From NCBI GenBank assembly GCA_940671915.1, contig CALNVZ010002100.1, forward strand, positions 4,971,142-5,035,141: a stretch of DNA of 64,000 nucleotides. Reading direction: 5' to 3'. Numbering within the stretch: the stretch's first letter is position 1; the number at the start of each line of letters is the position of its first letter. The stretch comes from Paracentrotus lividus. Its lineage: Eukaryota; Echinodermata; Echinoidea; Camarodonta; Echinidae. Positions 24,590 through 36,990 of the stretch are shown here, piece after piece. Under the pieces are notes generated by a model. It had not been told where the DNA came from. It searched no databases and was given only the letters and a program-made list of their open reading frames with translations. The position numbers and the translations under genes were made by a program.

Positions 24590-25084
24590 CACTGCAGTTG
24601 ATGTGTTCCCACTGGATTTCAAAGTGCTGGTGCTATGAAAGTCCTCCAACCTCTTGAGGCTCATTGACAGTTTCAGCCGAGTGGAAACAATGTTTCAATC
24701 GTGTTCATATCATCAAGCAGTGTGCATTCCTCATTAATTGTGTTGGGCATTATTGACTTACATGTATATCTTGTCTCATCTAATATTCTGACATAATATG
24801 CTTGCTTGCAATATGGTTTACTATATGCTAGCAAATTGGACTAATCTATTTTAGGGAAACTGGGTATGCAATTGTAATTTACTGGGTCTTTCGATTTAAC
24901 ATACGGTTACATTGTATGCTAGAGCGTTACTTACACTAAGCTGTACAAGAGCTATCCTGAAAGTAAGAAAGTAACTATTGTCCAAATTATGCAACAATTA
25001 ATATCATCCACCTACAATATTGTATGCAATTTTGAAAACATTCGAGTTCAGTGGTTTATAACCCTATATCATTATGTGATAGGG
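24590..25084. other. CLN3 3' flank, nothing further identified
   Basis: AT-rich sequence after the CLN3 stop, presumably 3'UTR and flank. I saw no clear AATAAA within 400 bp and no repeat. Confidence 0.4.
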
Positions 25085-25345
25085 GGTCACAAAAAGAGCT
25101 TTCACGCGGCGATCCCTGTCAGGCTGTTTTCCAGTTTGCGAATCTTTCTATTACCTTTCCCTCTCTCTCTGTCTAACTTTGTTATCTTACTGATTACCTT
25201 TCCTCATTGTACCTTCATGCCTCTCCAAACTACTATTGTTGACGGAGCCCAGGGTCAAACACTTGGGTCCTTTTTAGGACCGGCCCTGAGCATTATCTCG
25301 TCTAACATCGAAGGTTTAACGGGCATCAAACAAGACCTTCTAGCA

Positions 25346-25492
25346 GATAATAATAATAATAATAGTTGCATTTATATAGCGCTTAATACGATATCCACCT
25401 TAGTGTTTCTAAGCGCTTATAGTGTTAACTAATTATTACCCGGCTGGGCTACCCCGAAAGGTGCTCATAGCATTGAAGGAATTGCTTCCTAC
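25346..25492 (-). mobile_element. SINE 3' fragment inserted in the LINE (reverse orientation)
   Basis: It starts with (AAT)n, then TTTATATAGCGCTTAATAC: read on the minus strand this is the GCGCTATATAA-(ATT)n tail seen at 33780, 42945 and 49165. It splits the endonuclease between ..KQDLLAD and CKDHQCDILC. The right boundary is uncertain by about 50 bp. Confidence 0.65.
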
Positions 25493-25493
25493 C

Positions 25494-26836
25494 GATGTCT
25501 GCAAGGATCATCAATGTGATATCCTTTGTCTACAGGAAACCCATCGTGGTCCCTCCTCCATCCGCCCTCGCGTCCCGGGTATGATCCTTACAGTAGAAAG
25601 ATCACATGAAAAATATGGCAGTGCCATCTTTGTACGTCATGGGCTGACAGTCGATAACACCTTCCTGTCTGATACGAATGATGTTGAAATCCTCTCCATC
25701 AACTTGTTAGGCATAAGTGTGAGCTCTGTGTATAAACCTCCAGCAGTACCCTTTGATGTCTCAAACGCAGCCACTGATAGTGGCATTAACATCGTAATAG
25801 GTGACTTTAACAGTCACAGTGCATCTTGGGGCTACACAGACACCAACGATGACGGTGAACTCGTGGAGACCTGGGCAGACTCCTACCAACTGTCCCTCAT
25901 TTATGATGTTAAGCTCCTTTCATCTTTTAACAGTGCAAGTTGGCGAAGAGGTTACAACCCGTACTTGGCGTTTGTCTCAAGTGCCATATCCAACCAGTGT
26001 GAAAAGCTGGTTTTCGACCCTATCCCCCATACTCAACACCGCCCGATTGGGCTTAGGGTAAATGCTGTTGTCACTCCTAGACCCGTCCCCTTCCGTCGTC
26101 GTTTCAACCTCAGAAAGGCGAAGTGGAAAGAGTTTGCTGAAGATCTTGACTCCTCCATCAAGGATCTACCTGCAACTCCAAGCAACTATGACTCCTTCAT
26201 CAAGTTGGTAAAGGAATCTTCGAGACGACACATCCCTCGTGGCTGCCGTACCAACTTCATCCAAGGCCTCACAGACGACTCGAAGGCCTTGTATCGAGAG
26301 TATATAGATAAATTCCAGACAGACCCCTTCTGCGATGATACCATAGAAGTTGGAGACCAGCTTACTAAGACCATAGCTGAATGCAGAAGGAGGAAATGGC
26401 AGGAATTCATTGAGTCCACAGACATGACCCACAGCAGTAGGAAAGCGTGGAAGACCATTCGCATCCTTGGCAACGACTACACCAAACCTAAACCAAGGAC
26501 AGAGGTGACTGCAAACCAAGTGGCCCACCAGCTCTTAGAGAACAGCAAGGGTAACCCTGATCACCACCCAAAGAGAGCAAAGCTTCCCGGTACGGCGGCC
26601 TCCTGTACCCAAGAGTGCCATGGTTTTACCGACCCCTTTAGCTTGTTAGAGCTATGTAGTGCTATCAAAGCCATGAAGAACAACAAGGCAGCTGGGCTCG
26701 ATGATCTTCTCTGTGAGCAGATAAAACACCTTGGCCCTGTAGCACTCAAGTGGCTCCTCAACATGCTCAACACCTGCCTCGACACAAACAAGATTCCCAA
26801 GATTTGGAGAAAATCCAAGGTCATCGCCTTACTATA
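25494..26836 (+). pseudogene. LINE ORF2 part 1: endonuclease and start of RT
   Basis: Visible endonuclease blocks are CDILCLQETH, IVIGDFNSHSASWGY and, at the C-end, HTQHRPIGLR. The block normally read as NPDLAF is NPYLAF here (about 25957-25975), so a catalytic aspartate appears replaced by tyrosine. A linker follows, then the N-terminal RT block AIKAMKNNKAAGLDDLLCEQ. The frame ends in TAA right after KVIALL, where a single extra base is the simplest explanation. The N-terminal residues (SSNIEGLTGIKQDLLA) lie upstream of the SINE insertion at 25299-25345. Confidence 0.85.
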
Positions 26837-28069
26837 AAGCCAGGCAAAGACCCAGCGGACCCAAAGAGCTACAGACCTATCTCCCTGCTATGTCACACCT
26901 ACAAGCTATTTGAGCGCCTCCTGCTGAATCGGATTGCCACCTTTGTGGATGACCATCTCATCCCTGAACAGGCCGGTTTCCGACCTGGAAAGTCCTGTAC
27001 TGGGCAACTACTCAACCTTACTCAGCATATTGAAGATGGTTTTGAGAAGGGCCTGATTACAGGAACTGCTTTTGTAGACCTATCAGCAGCTTACGACACT
27101 GTCAATCATCGGATTCTAGCCAAGAAGCTCTTTGATCTGACCAAAGACCTGAAGTTCACAGAGCTCATCCAATCAATGCTATCCAACAGGCGCTTCTTCG
27201 TAGATCTCAATGGGAGCCGCAGTAGATGGTGCACCCAGAAGAATGGCCTACCCCAAGGGAGTGTCCTTGCCCCTCTCCTTTTGAACATCTACACCAATGA
27301 CCAACCAGTCCATCCAGAAACTAGGAGCTTCATATACGCAGATGACCTCTGTATCGCCTCGCAGTGTGACTCATTCGAGGAAATTGAAGCTACACTCTCA
27401 TCTGCTCTGGATGGTCTCGTCCCATACTACGGATCCAACCACCTTCGTGCGAATCCCTCCAAGACGCAGATCAGCGCCTTCCATCTTAAAAATAGAGAGG
27501 CCAACCGTCAACTAAAGGTCAAGTGGTATGGTAAAGAAATAGAGCACACTTCCAACCCAGTCTACCTTGGAGTCACTCTAGATCGCTCCCTCACCTACAA
27601 GAATCACATCTTGAAAACAAAGAAGAAGGTCAGTGCCAGGAACAGCATCCTGAAGAAGCTAGCTAACTCGAAATGGGGCACTGATGCAAGCACCATCCGC
27701 ACAACAGCCCTTTCCCTCTGCTACTCGGCTGCAGAATATGCATGTCCTGTATGGGGCAGGTCAGCACATGCTTCAAAGATAGACCCATCACTCAACAGCG
27801 CGTGTAGGGCCATAACAGGCTGCCTTAAACCGACCAAGGTAGACGATCTCTACATCTTCAGTGGCATAGCCCCCCCTGACATCAGGAGGTCTGCACTCTC
27901 TCAAAAGGAGAAACTTAAACAAGAAAATGATCCACTCTATCCTCTCTTCAATGCCTTGCCAACGACAAAGCGTTTGAGATCCAGGCATAGTTTTCTTCAC
28001 TCTACCGTGCCCCTCAACCAGAGCCCCCACAACTGTAGGTTAGACCTTTGGTCAACCCATCTTGAGTCT
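26832..28069 (+). pseudogene. LINE ORF2 part 2: reverse transcriptase core and thumb
   Basis: In the next frame: KPGKDPADPKSYRPISLL, GFRPGKSCTGQLL, AFVDLSAAYDTVNH, NGLPQGSVLAPLL and the active-site block FIYADDLCIAS, followed by thumb/connection sequence. The RT motifs A, B and C are all present with intact catalytic aspartates. The frame drifts after about 28070 and stops at 28123. Confidence 0.88.
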
Positions 28070-28364
28070 GCGCCTCACAAAAATCATCGGCCCCAAGGAG
28101 TCCCTCCCATCAGGTTCCCGTGAACCCTGGCCATTCTGGCTCATTTTGAACCGCCTGCGGGCTGGAGTCGGTCGTTGCAAGGTATTAATGGCCAAATGGG
28201 GCATCGACACTGAAGGAAGGCCAGTATGCGAATGCGGAGCGGAGGAGACCATGAGTCACCTTCTACAATGCCCTCTTCTCCCCTTCCCCTGCTCCCAAGC
28301 TGATCTTACTTCTCTTTCGCCTAATGGGATCGCCTGCGTTCAATACTTAATGGGTAGAGTCTAA
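28062..28364 (+). pseudogene. LINE ORF2 part 3: C-terminal zinc-knuckle region
   Basis: In a third frame: KIIGPKESLPSGSREPWPFW, LNRLRAGVGRCKVLMAKWG, and CECGAEETMSHLLQCPLLP, ending at TAA. The C-x-C-(x)8-H-(x)3-C pattern is the usual C-terminal knuckle of this LINE group. Confidence 0.8.
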
Positions 28365-28541
28365 TTCGGATTCCCCTAAGACTCAATGTAATATACAATG
28401 CATACTATGACCTTTAAAATGTAATCAGGAATAATTACAAATCAAACAGAAGAATAGGAGAAAGGACTCGAGAAGAAGAAGATTATGTGATACAGTGAAA
28501 ACCTGTTAATGAGGTCCTTGGGACCATGGCAATTATCTTAT

Positions 28542-28703
28542 TATAGACCTTATGCATATGATGTCATAAAGTCATAGCGCCCTCCCTCAGAGGATATAGG
28601 AATATGCGTAAACGAATGCGTGAGATCACAAACATTGGCAAGGCAATGAATGGCCACAGCCTCTAAGATGGCAGCGCGATGACGTCAATGCGTAAGGTCT
28701 ATA
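28542..28703. mobile_element. MITE with TATAGACCTTATGCAT ends
   Basis: The inverted ends TATAGACCTTATGCAT and ATGCGTAAGGTCTATA are about 160 bp apart, with GATGTCATAAAGTCA / TGACGTCAATGCG inside. It lies between CLN3 and the plexin. Confidence 0.65.
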
Positions 28704-28806
28704 TCATAAATTTTTTATTTGCGTCTTTGTCAAGTATGTTTTTGAGATACATGTATTAACTATTATTACATTTCCATATATGTAGACATGATTATTCTTA
28801 CAATGT

Positions 28807-28826
28807 ATGTGTGTGTGTGTGTGTGT
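28807..28826. repeat. (GT)n microsatellite
   Basis: About nine GT dinucleotides. The sequence from 28704 to 29560 is otherwise AT-rich, with no gene or repeat that I recognise. Confidence 0.85.
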
Positions 28827-29566
28827 ATTGGGATATTACAAAACATTTAAATCATATTTTACCAGATTTTAATGTGTATACATGTAGTTCAAGGGAAATG
28901 AACTCTATGAAAAAAAAAGTTGGATCGGGAGAATGCCAAGGAAAATCACAGAAATTGATAGACAGGTGTACAATAAAAAAAGAAACAACCACAATGTATG
29001 ACATCAAAAATAATGGTCGCATTTCCACTGGAACTTCTCTCTTATCATTTCAAATCTTAACTTACTTGTATCTTCCTAATTTATCACCTGATTTTGTTGA
29101 AATTTTCTGCATTTATCTTCAGCATCTTTGAAGCAGCACTTCAACTGGAAGAAGAAGAATCTGGGTTTTTATTATTTTCTTTTGCTTTCCTGGTCGTATA
29201 CCGTTTGTATTGTTCTTCTGCAGTACTAAGAACCTTTTAAAGTGCAATTAACTTGGTGATGTATATTCCCATATGAAGTGGGTTTTTTTAAAAGACAGTA
29301 GGTAAATTAACAATATTTGTAATCATGTTGTGCAGCAAGTAATTCTTAATTCGTATAATTACATTTTTTTTTCTTCAAACTACCGGTTAAATTATTTTTT
29401 AGGCTGAAGTAGGTAAAACTAAATGTACATATATTTTTATACCAGTATTATAGAATGTAAAAGTACAAAATTTCAAGGTGGTTTAAATTAATATAAATTT
29501 ATCTACATGTATACAAATCTAGCAAGTTCAAGATATGATTGATCTTAACATCTCAAACATACAATA

Positions 29567-30126
29567 CAGAGCGAGTCAAAAATAATGTCCCATGAATTTG
29601 AAGTTGTCTAATTTGAAGTATGAAAACATAATCATCGATTTTATGATATGTATGGGTAGAGTTACTCTCCTGCCAAATGTTGGTATCCTTTTCATGTTAA
29701 GTTTTGCATGCATAACTGGAAAACTGTCAATCTTTCATAAACTGTAAAATCTCACATGCACCAAGTGGCTGGGGGAGAGAGAGGGAGAGAGATGGAAGAA
29801 TGATATGGAAAAAAGTCACAGAAAGAAGGAGATAAGGAATGATGTTAGGATCAGGTCGGAAAGTGGGAGTGGATGTAGGTGAGAGACATACATAGATTGG
29901 CGAGTTTGAGGGTTTATGTGGGGGGGGGGTGGGGGTGGTGTGTGTATGTTTTGACTTCTATCAAAGATTGTCTGTTACTAGTATTCAGTCATGCATGGAA
30001 AAATCAAAATGAAATGTGGTGGGAGGGTAACTCTACCCATACATATAATAAAATCCATGATTGTAATTTAGCAATTCAAACTAGACGGCTGCAAATTTAT
30101 GGGACATTTTTTTTTTACTCACTCTG
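29567..30126. mobile_element. MITE, mariner/Tc1-type ends (TA target)
   Basis: TA-CAGAGCGAGTCAAAAATAAT on the left and ..TTTTTACTCACTCTG-TA on the right; inner arms share ATGTCCCATGAATTT / AAATTTATGGGACAT and GTATGGGTAGAGTTACTC / AACTCTACCCATAC. 560 bp, no transposase. Confidence 0.8.
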
Positions 30127-30173
30127 TATATTTGTCATCATACTGAATATACTGGATGGATACATCGTACATA

Positions 30174-30283
30174 GGGGGTGTTTGACCAAGTCATTCGAAA
30201 GTTACAAACAACTGGTGATCATTACTAAAACGATTGACTGGAACATGTTCTAGTCGTAATAATGACTTTGTGAAACAATCCCC
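30174..30283. mobile_element. MITE, GGTGTTTCA-AAGTC family, copy 2
   Basis: GGGGGTGTTTGACCAAGTCA at the left and TGACTTTGTGAAACAATCCCC at the right. It contains the family word ACTGGTGATCATT. Confidence 0.7.
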
Positions 30284-31190
30284 TGTTATTGATCTGTATG
30301 CAAAATATATAGAATCATTACAACAGATAAAGTATGTATATTTTGCCAGTAGTACTGGTGTATAGTAATTTATTCTTCTGTACAAATGACAATTCTGTAA
30401 TATGCAAGTATTACACAATACGAAGTTGGACATTACATCATATACCTCTACTGTATAAAGCCTCTTTAGAAAAAGACAACAAAAATCATTTCAGTAAATA
30501 TATTATGTAAATTGGATAAACATAAAATATATAATTTCATCTCTAAAAGGACATTTAAAATTTTTGTCACTGAAAATATTTGTTCTGTTGACAAAATATC
30601 TATTCAACAAGTCATTGGTTCTAGAAAAAAGGCCTGTGCAGCATAGAGCTACTATATCAAAATAAATAAAATGCATTCTAGAAGGTCGATACAATGACAT
30701 ACAAAAAGGCTGTTTACATTGTTTTGTATTTAAATATTTACACATGCAATAACATGGTGACAGTTGTAATTGTATCTTAAGTACTCTAAGGATTATACAT
30801 ACATTAACCTGAAAGAAAATAAATATTTTTTTTAACACCATTTATAAACTGGATTAAAAGTCTTTGTTGTTTGTGTAATGACTATAAAATAAAGTTAAAT
30901 AAAAAGTTCAAACGATGCTTCATGCTAGATACAAACTACTTTTCATTTCCCATGCACATCATAACCAAATTATGTTTCCTGTTGATCATACACCAAATTC
31001 TGAGAAGTTAAAATCAACCTTGCCCAAAAGTCAAATCTGTCGGGACTGAAGAAATGCTTCAGCTAAGAAAATATGTGAATTTCACAGGGTTAAAACAACA
31101 ATGTATAGAGGAGATGACTTGAAGAGACCTTCAACTTTATCAGGCGACTATTCAACTTGTACAAGTTTGACCGAGGCAAGATTGACTGTA

Positions 31191-31539
31191 CAGTACAACC
31201 TGGCTTATCCCACCATATTGGAACCAACACCCATCCATTTAAGAGATACCACTATATGTGTATGTACTGGGACACCATATGGCATTTCTATTTTTCTTTT
31301 TTTTTAATTATAGGGGTAGGATTCAATAGTATTTAGGAAAAGGATTTATGGGACAAATGATTGTTAATGATCATAATGTCTTTCTGAGTGTAAGGAGATT
31401 GAAATAATATGAATAACAGGAGAAAATTGAGGCTTTTATGTGAATTTAAAATGGAATAAAACGGGGAATCTGGCCAAATTCCAGGCCGTTTGAGAGAGGA
31501 GGCAAGTTAAATGATGGCGGTATAAGGGAGGTTGAACTG
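31191..31539. mobile_element. MITE, pogo/Tigger-type ends (TA target)
   Basis: TA-CAGTACAACCTGGCTTATCC and the inverted GG..ATAAGGGAGGTTGAACTG-TA are about 349 bp apart, with TA on both sides (31189-90 and 31540-41). The CAGT..AACCT..TTATCC pattern resembles Tigger/pogo ends; the family assignment is by resemblance only. Confidence 0.6.
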
Positions 31540-33235
31540 TATTTCCAAAATATTGTGTACACCCCCCCCCCCTGTAAAAAAACAAAAACAAAGGTAACAA
31601 AGTGGATGACAGTTTTTATTCTCAATACGAGAGCTTTGAGGTAAAAATAAATAACACAAGACTCTGACATCTTATCCAAACATGATTTAAAACATTTAGG
31701 TAAAACAGTGCTTAACTGTACATGTGTGTGCATGTAAATCTAAAATGGAAGTTACATCTTGTACATTCAACTGTCTAACAATGATATCACCACTTTGCAG
31801 ATTTCACATAAACACTTGAACATGAATGATCTTATCTATAACCACAGAAATTCAAACATTAAATACAAAATGAAGTAAAAATCATCATTTCTCCTTAAAA
31901 ATAGAAGAATGTCAAAATTCCACGAATGTGGATGAGTTGGAATAAGGCAGTACTGAATAATGTATTGAGTACTGCAAGTATATTTTGAGATGCTAAAGCA
32001 AACTGTTGATGCCATGTTGGTTTCAATATGTCTAATAACGTTATGACTACGGCTGATGATGAATTAAGAGTTGAAGGTAATTTATTGTGATAACATTGAG
32101 TTACAAATAATATAATTTCTATACATATATAATTACATAGACAGACAATAAAAACAAATGTATCGCTTTCTTTTGATTCAAATCAAATAATTGAAAGGAA
32201 CATATCTTTGTCAATTTGTCAAACAAAACTTTTTGGAAGAAAATATGGCATATTAGGCCTACATGTACATGCACAGTGTAGAACTTTGTACACAAAAGAC
32301 AGGTATAAAATGATGCTCTAATTTAGTAAATGTAAAAGGAATTCTCTCAAACTTCTCAGAATGAAAAAGCAAGAGCTAGACTAATAGTTTCAACCTGCAT
32401 GATCACTAGCATTTACAAACTTCTCGTGAATTTATTCTAACATTTCATCCTCATACACATACACAATTAAATGGCAAGGCTGTTCTGTTCTCTCAAAACA
32501 TTTATGTTACAAAAAATGCACTCATGGCAAAATATTAAAATAATATCATACAATAAAGGGCATTCAATTTGGAAAGCATATAAAGTGATAAGCACAATAA
32601 TTAAAGGATAAAAATTGATGAAAATATGCAAAAACAGAAGGGAAAAAAGGAAAAAAAGCAAGAACTTAATGAGGAAAATGGGTACTTTGGTCCGATGCAT
32701 AAAAGAAGTAGTTACTTCTTTTAGTAAGTAAGCAGTTCCTTAATATAATAAGTAGTTGCTATCAAGTTTCAAGTGCTTGGTTAAGTTTCTCTTAACCAAC
32801 TCTTTGTGGCTACTACTTTGGATTAAGGAAATGCTTAAAACTTGTAACTTCTTCTATGAATATGGCCCTTTGTCTACCCGAAATAGATCTTCCCATTATG
32901 GAAAAGGGGTACAAATATGCTTTTTTTTAAATGGACCACAAAACATTATTCTGTCTACAAAAGTGTATCATAACTGGTGTCTGTATGCCAATGAAAACAA
33001 AATTGGCATTGAAAATGTTTGGTCCCTGCAAATCATACAAAAGAAAACGTATCAATACACTGGTAATGCACAATAAAACAATAGATTTTCAACAAAAAAA
33101 TTAACATTTCTCAAAATATTGACATAAAAAAATGTAGATCCTGACTTAATAGCACCGCATAGAAGCCAGCATTCTCTACCGTCTTGCACATTATTATGAG
33201 TTTGGTATTGCCTCCATCACCTCATCCTCTGACAT
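31540..33235. other. Convergent intergenic region / probable plexin 3'UTR
   Basis: AT-rich, with no coding signal. A weak inverted repeat (AAGAAGTAGTTACTTCTT near 32705 and TTGTAACTTCTTC near 32838) suggests a MITE at about 32701-32870. The right part should hold the plexin 3'UTR (minus strand). Confidence 0.4.
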
Positions 33236-36200
33236 CTAGTCATCACGTTCTTCTATTATTGCACTGATCTCGTCCAACTGCATATGAAAGAATATAAAAG
33301 GGAGTTTTCTCTTCATTGAATATTATTAGCATATGATCATCATACATTTGAATTTACATCAGCAATCTTCCAAATGTCTGATTGAATTTATGGAAATTTC
33401 ACGAGACAACAGTTTAGAAGTGTCATAGTCTAGTGGTCATATCACTGGACTGAGAAAACAAGGATTGTGGGTTCAAACCCTGGTATGACACTTAAGTCCT
33501 GGGGCACAATTTATGGAAATTTCACGAGACAACAGTTTAGAAGTGTCATAGTCTAGTGGTCATATCACTGGACTGAGAAAACAAGGATTGTGGGTTCAAA
33601 CCCTGGTATGACACTTAAGTCCTGGGGCATGGGCGTTTTGTTTACAATGCTCCTCCCCACCCAGGTGTAAATGGGTACCCAATATGCTTGAGCACTTCAT
33701 ACTTGGCCGCTCAGCTATGACCAGGGTAATAATGTGTAAAAAACATTCTTTGTAAAGCGCCATGAGCGTCATGCATGATGGACCTGAGCGCTATATAAGA
33801 AGCCACCATTATTATTATTATTATTAATAGGGCCCCAAAAAAGAGAGGTTCTCTTAATTGTAATGATAACTTGTAATAGCACTGACAATCGTCCAAAAAG
33901 TTAGAACATTAAGAGAAAAGCAGGATTTGCTTTTATTCCTTTGGCAATTCTACCACTTACTATTGACTGAAATTCTAGTGGTCATTTCACTGATTTTACA
34001 AACTTCAAAAATAAAATCATGCATTAGGTTTAAGTAGAAAATGCAGAACTAATATGCGTAAGAAAAATGTTCTCAATCCAATATGTGACCCGTCCAGCGC
34101 TGGACACTGGAGTTAATGATGCTGATAATACGACAATACAGAGACAAGAATCATATAGAGTATAAATACGAGAATGTATTTACCATGTCTGTATGTTCTT
34201 TGGTGTATTCATACAACTGATGAAGCATTCCTAGCCTGCTGAAATGTGAACTGAATTCCTGTGAGGAAAAGAAAGACAAATGCAGGCAAAGTAATATTAT
34301 TTTAGGTGAACCCACAAGAAAAGAAAATAACCCCTGCATATTTTGTTGATATTTGGTTAAAAATACAGACATTCTGTTCCATACCAGGTGAAATAGCATT
34401 AATTATGAATGCCCTTTTTTGTTTTGTTAATCATTAAGGACTGAGCCCGAATATAGTAGCTGTGTGTGTCATAGGCAAATCAATAGGTGCAATAGTCTAA
34501 TTTGTCATATCTGACTATCGTGCTGAATACAACTGAAATACAGAATATATCACACAAGACAATATCCTTCATAATCTTGGGAAGGAACTTCTGCCGATTA
34601 ACGAAAATTATTGTATGCAACTTTCCCCATATTTTATCTTGGTAGAAATAAGAGCGCTCTTGTCCAAGAAGAGGAAAATCTTGGTCTAATAATTTTTGCC
34701 CAAGCTCTACATGTACATTAGATAAGTGATAACGACAAGACCAAAGTGGAGAATATATACATAAGATTACGTTGTCCCAAATTGCTAAGATTAGTTTGGA
34801 GTGACTTACCTTTGTAATGTGTTGGCTTGCATCTTCTAGCTGTGATTGTGAAACCTGTGGCAAGTCTGCAATGGCATTGTAATAGCTTTCAACCATCTCA
34901 ATGTACCTAGGAAGCTCTGGTCTGTACAGGATTCGATTCAATGACGCATCCTAAAAAAACAAACAAAATAGAATCAATTCAATTAATGGTTTATTGTGAA
35001 TAAAAAAGTACATGATTTGCAGCTGACAGGCCAAAATTAAAATGTTTACAGTAAAGATAATATTAATAATAATATTCAGTATTTACAAAGCACCAGTATA
35101 TCAAACAAAATTTAACAAATCTGAAACATATAAAAGATGTAGGACATTCAGACCTACATTTGTTAAATTACATGTAAATTTGAATAGCATAATGCAATTT
35201 ATATTTTTATATTCACTAATATAATTCCAGGACAGTTGCTCCAGTGACGATGGCTGAATTCCATAAAATAAGCCAATAACTAACTTTGACCCTGGACTAA
35301 ACTCTATCCTCTACCCTAAACATAAAGCTAAACCTTACATAAATCCCTATTACAACCCTAACCCTACATCTTCTACAAAATAAAGCCCAGAGCAAATGTC
35401 TTGTATAATATGTGATAATTACAACATCCTAACAATAAACTAATTATACTTACTAGATTGTATGTGGGAATGTTCTTTTTACATGCATGGTCCAGCATGT
35501 TGGTAAGAACATTGATACAATAATCAGCTGTACGAGATTGTTGCATATCAAAGATGAAGGATGGATGTGAGATGGCTGTTACCCAGTAACGAAGAGCAAG
35601 GCTGCAACAACAACAAAAAGTAAGGCAATCATAAATAGGTGGTTAAGGTGGTATCTCAATTCGCGGAGACATCTCCGCGACCAGGACGTCTCCAATATTT
35701 GTTTCTCTCGCGGAAGAAACAAAGAAACAAAAATCGTATTTAATCTAAACTCATTCAATTTTCCCACGACTCATAAGATGTCACAGAGATTCAAAAGAAA
35801 GCTCAATCTAAAAAGGTCTCCACAACGTCTCCACGACTAGTCTCATAACCATCTCAAACCCGTCCCATACTAGTCTCAGGTACCACCATTAGTAAAGGAA
35901 AACAAATTTTAAAAGAATTGGAAAATAAAACATGGTTATAGCTTAAGTCTTGCAATCGTGAGAGCCACTCGCAAGAATGTATAGAAAATTAGAACAGAAC
36001 ATTCAAAGCAAATAAAGCGAACAATGCTTAAAGAGGAACAAACACTGATTGGCAGTCGTTGAAAAATAGGCTTTGGAAAACTGATGCTTGGAAGCACTAG
36101 AATAAAACTCGTATCTACACTATACAAAATTGTGAAATGCTAATTTTCTTTAGAGGTATTTGACACTTAATACACCGAAATGATTAATGAAATGTCATGT

Positions 36201-36990
36201 GATGTTCGCAAATATCAGGTCAAATATCACACCGACTATGGAGGAATATGAAACAAAATAGAAAGCCTGAAACAGTTATAAGCAGACCTTGTCAGCAAAC
36301 CAATGTTTGAGGAATCGCACAAACAAAAAGATTTATTTTCTAAAATCGTCAAGTCTTAATCTTGAAGGAGAAAAAATTCATGTGTTACATATTGCTCAGA
36401 ATACCCTTCATCACACTAAATAATATACATAATAAAAGGCTAATAAAAATCAAGAAGTCAAAAGAAAGATTCAAACCGTACCTGTTAGTTTTCCATGCTC
36501 CAGCCACATTGTCCTTGATATCACCATGTTCTTCAGCTTGTTTATCAAAGAAGTCGAAGAGATGCTTAATGTGAACAGGTAGACTGGACTGCCCTTGAGG
36601 TAATGAGAAGGTTGCAACCAGAAACTCATCTAGGAAGGGCTGGACGGCATTCTGAAATGAAGAAATACATAATAAATTTATCATTAGTATAATCTTAAAT
36701 CCCTGTCTTAATAATCATTTTGTTAAATGATTGGAAGATGTGGGGTTTTAAGTATGTACATTTATGAATAAGTTGACTCTGCAAAATGTTGAACATTTTT
36801 CAAAACAATACAGTATACATTTATATCTCCTTACAAGGATTTCAATATCAGGTGCAGGATTGTGCTAATAATAACTTACCTTGGTAACTAGAAGTCTAGA
36901 TGTATAAACTTCTTTAATGAGCTTTGGTCTGTGGTCTATCTTGTGGCCTTTCTTGTTCTTACTTTTCACTGTACTGCTTTCATCTTTTAC
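33236..36990 (-). CDS. Plexin GAP domain, second half, and C-terminus
   Basis: Exons 36880-36990 (HRPKLIKEVYTSRLLVTK), 36482-36651 (LPVHIKHLFDFFDKQAEEHG), 35454-35601 (LALRYWVTAISHPSFIFDMQ), 34810-34950 (NRILYRPELPRYIEMVESYY), 34184-34258 (LGMLHQLYEYTKEHTDM) and 33236-33277 (LDEISAIIEERDD, then TAG). The arginine of LRYW corresponds to the third catalytic arginine of vertebrate plexins (LRFW) and is present. The protein ends about 25 residues earlier than vertebrate plexins and lacks the VTDL-type PDZ-binding tail of B plexins. Confidence 0.9.

Larger units (their letters stand above)
25085..28500 (+). mobile_element. Jockey-superfamily non-LTR retrotransposon, inactive copy
   Basis: A LINE with apurinic-type endonuclease and reverse transcriptase, readable over 25296-28364. 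It is markedly GC-richer than its surroundings. The 5' limit (about 25085, where GC rises) and 3' limit (about 28500) are approximate and I found no target-site duplication. Breaks: a SINE insertion at about 25346-25492, a +1 shift near 26834 and another shift near 28070. A C-terminal zinc-knuckle-like CECGAEETMSHLLQCP follows the LNRLRAGVGRC motif, which suggests a CR1/L2/Daphne-like lineage; I cannot fix the clade by eye. Confidence 0.85.

Noticed and set aside
24989-25432. 147-aa ORF upstream of the LINE as a host gene
   Set aside because: Its C-terminal part is the start of the LINE endonuclease followed by the inserted SINE; the N-terminal part has no features.
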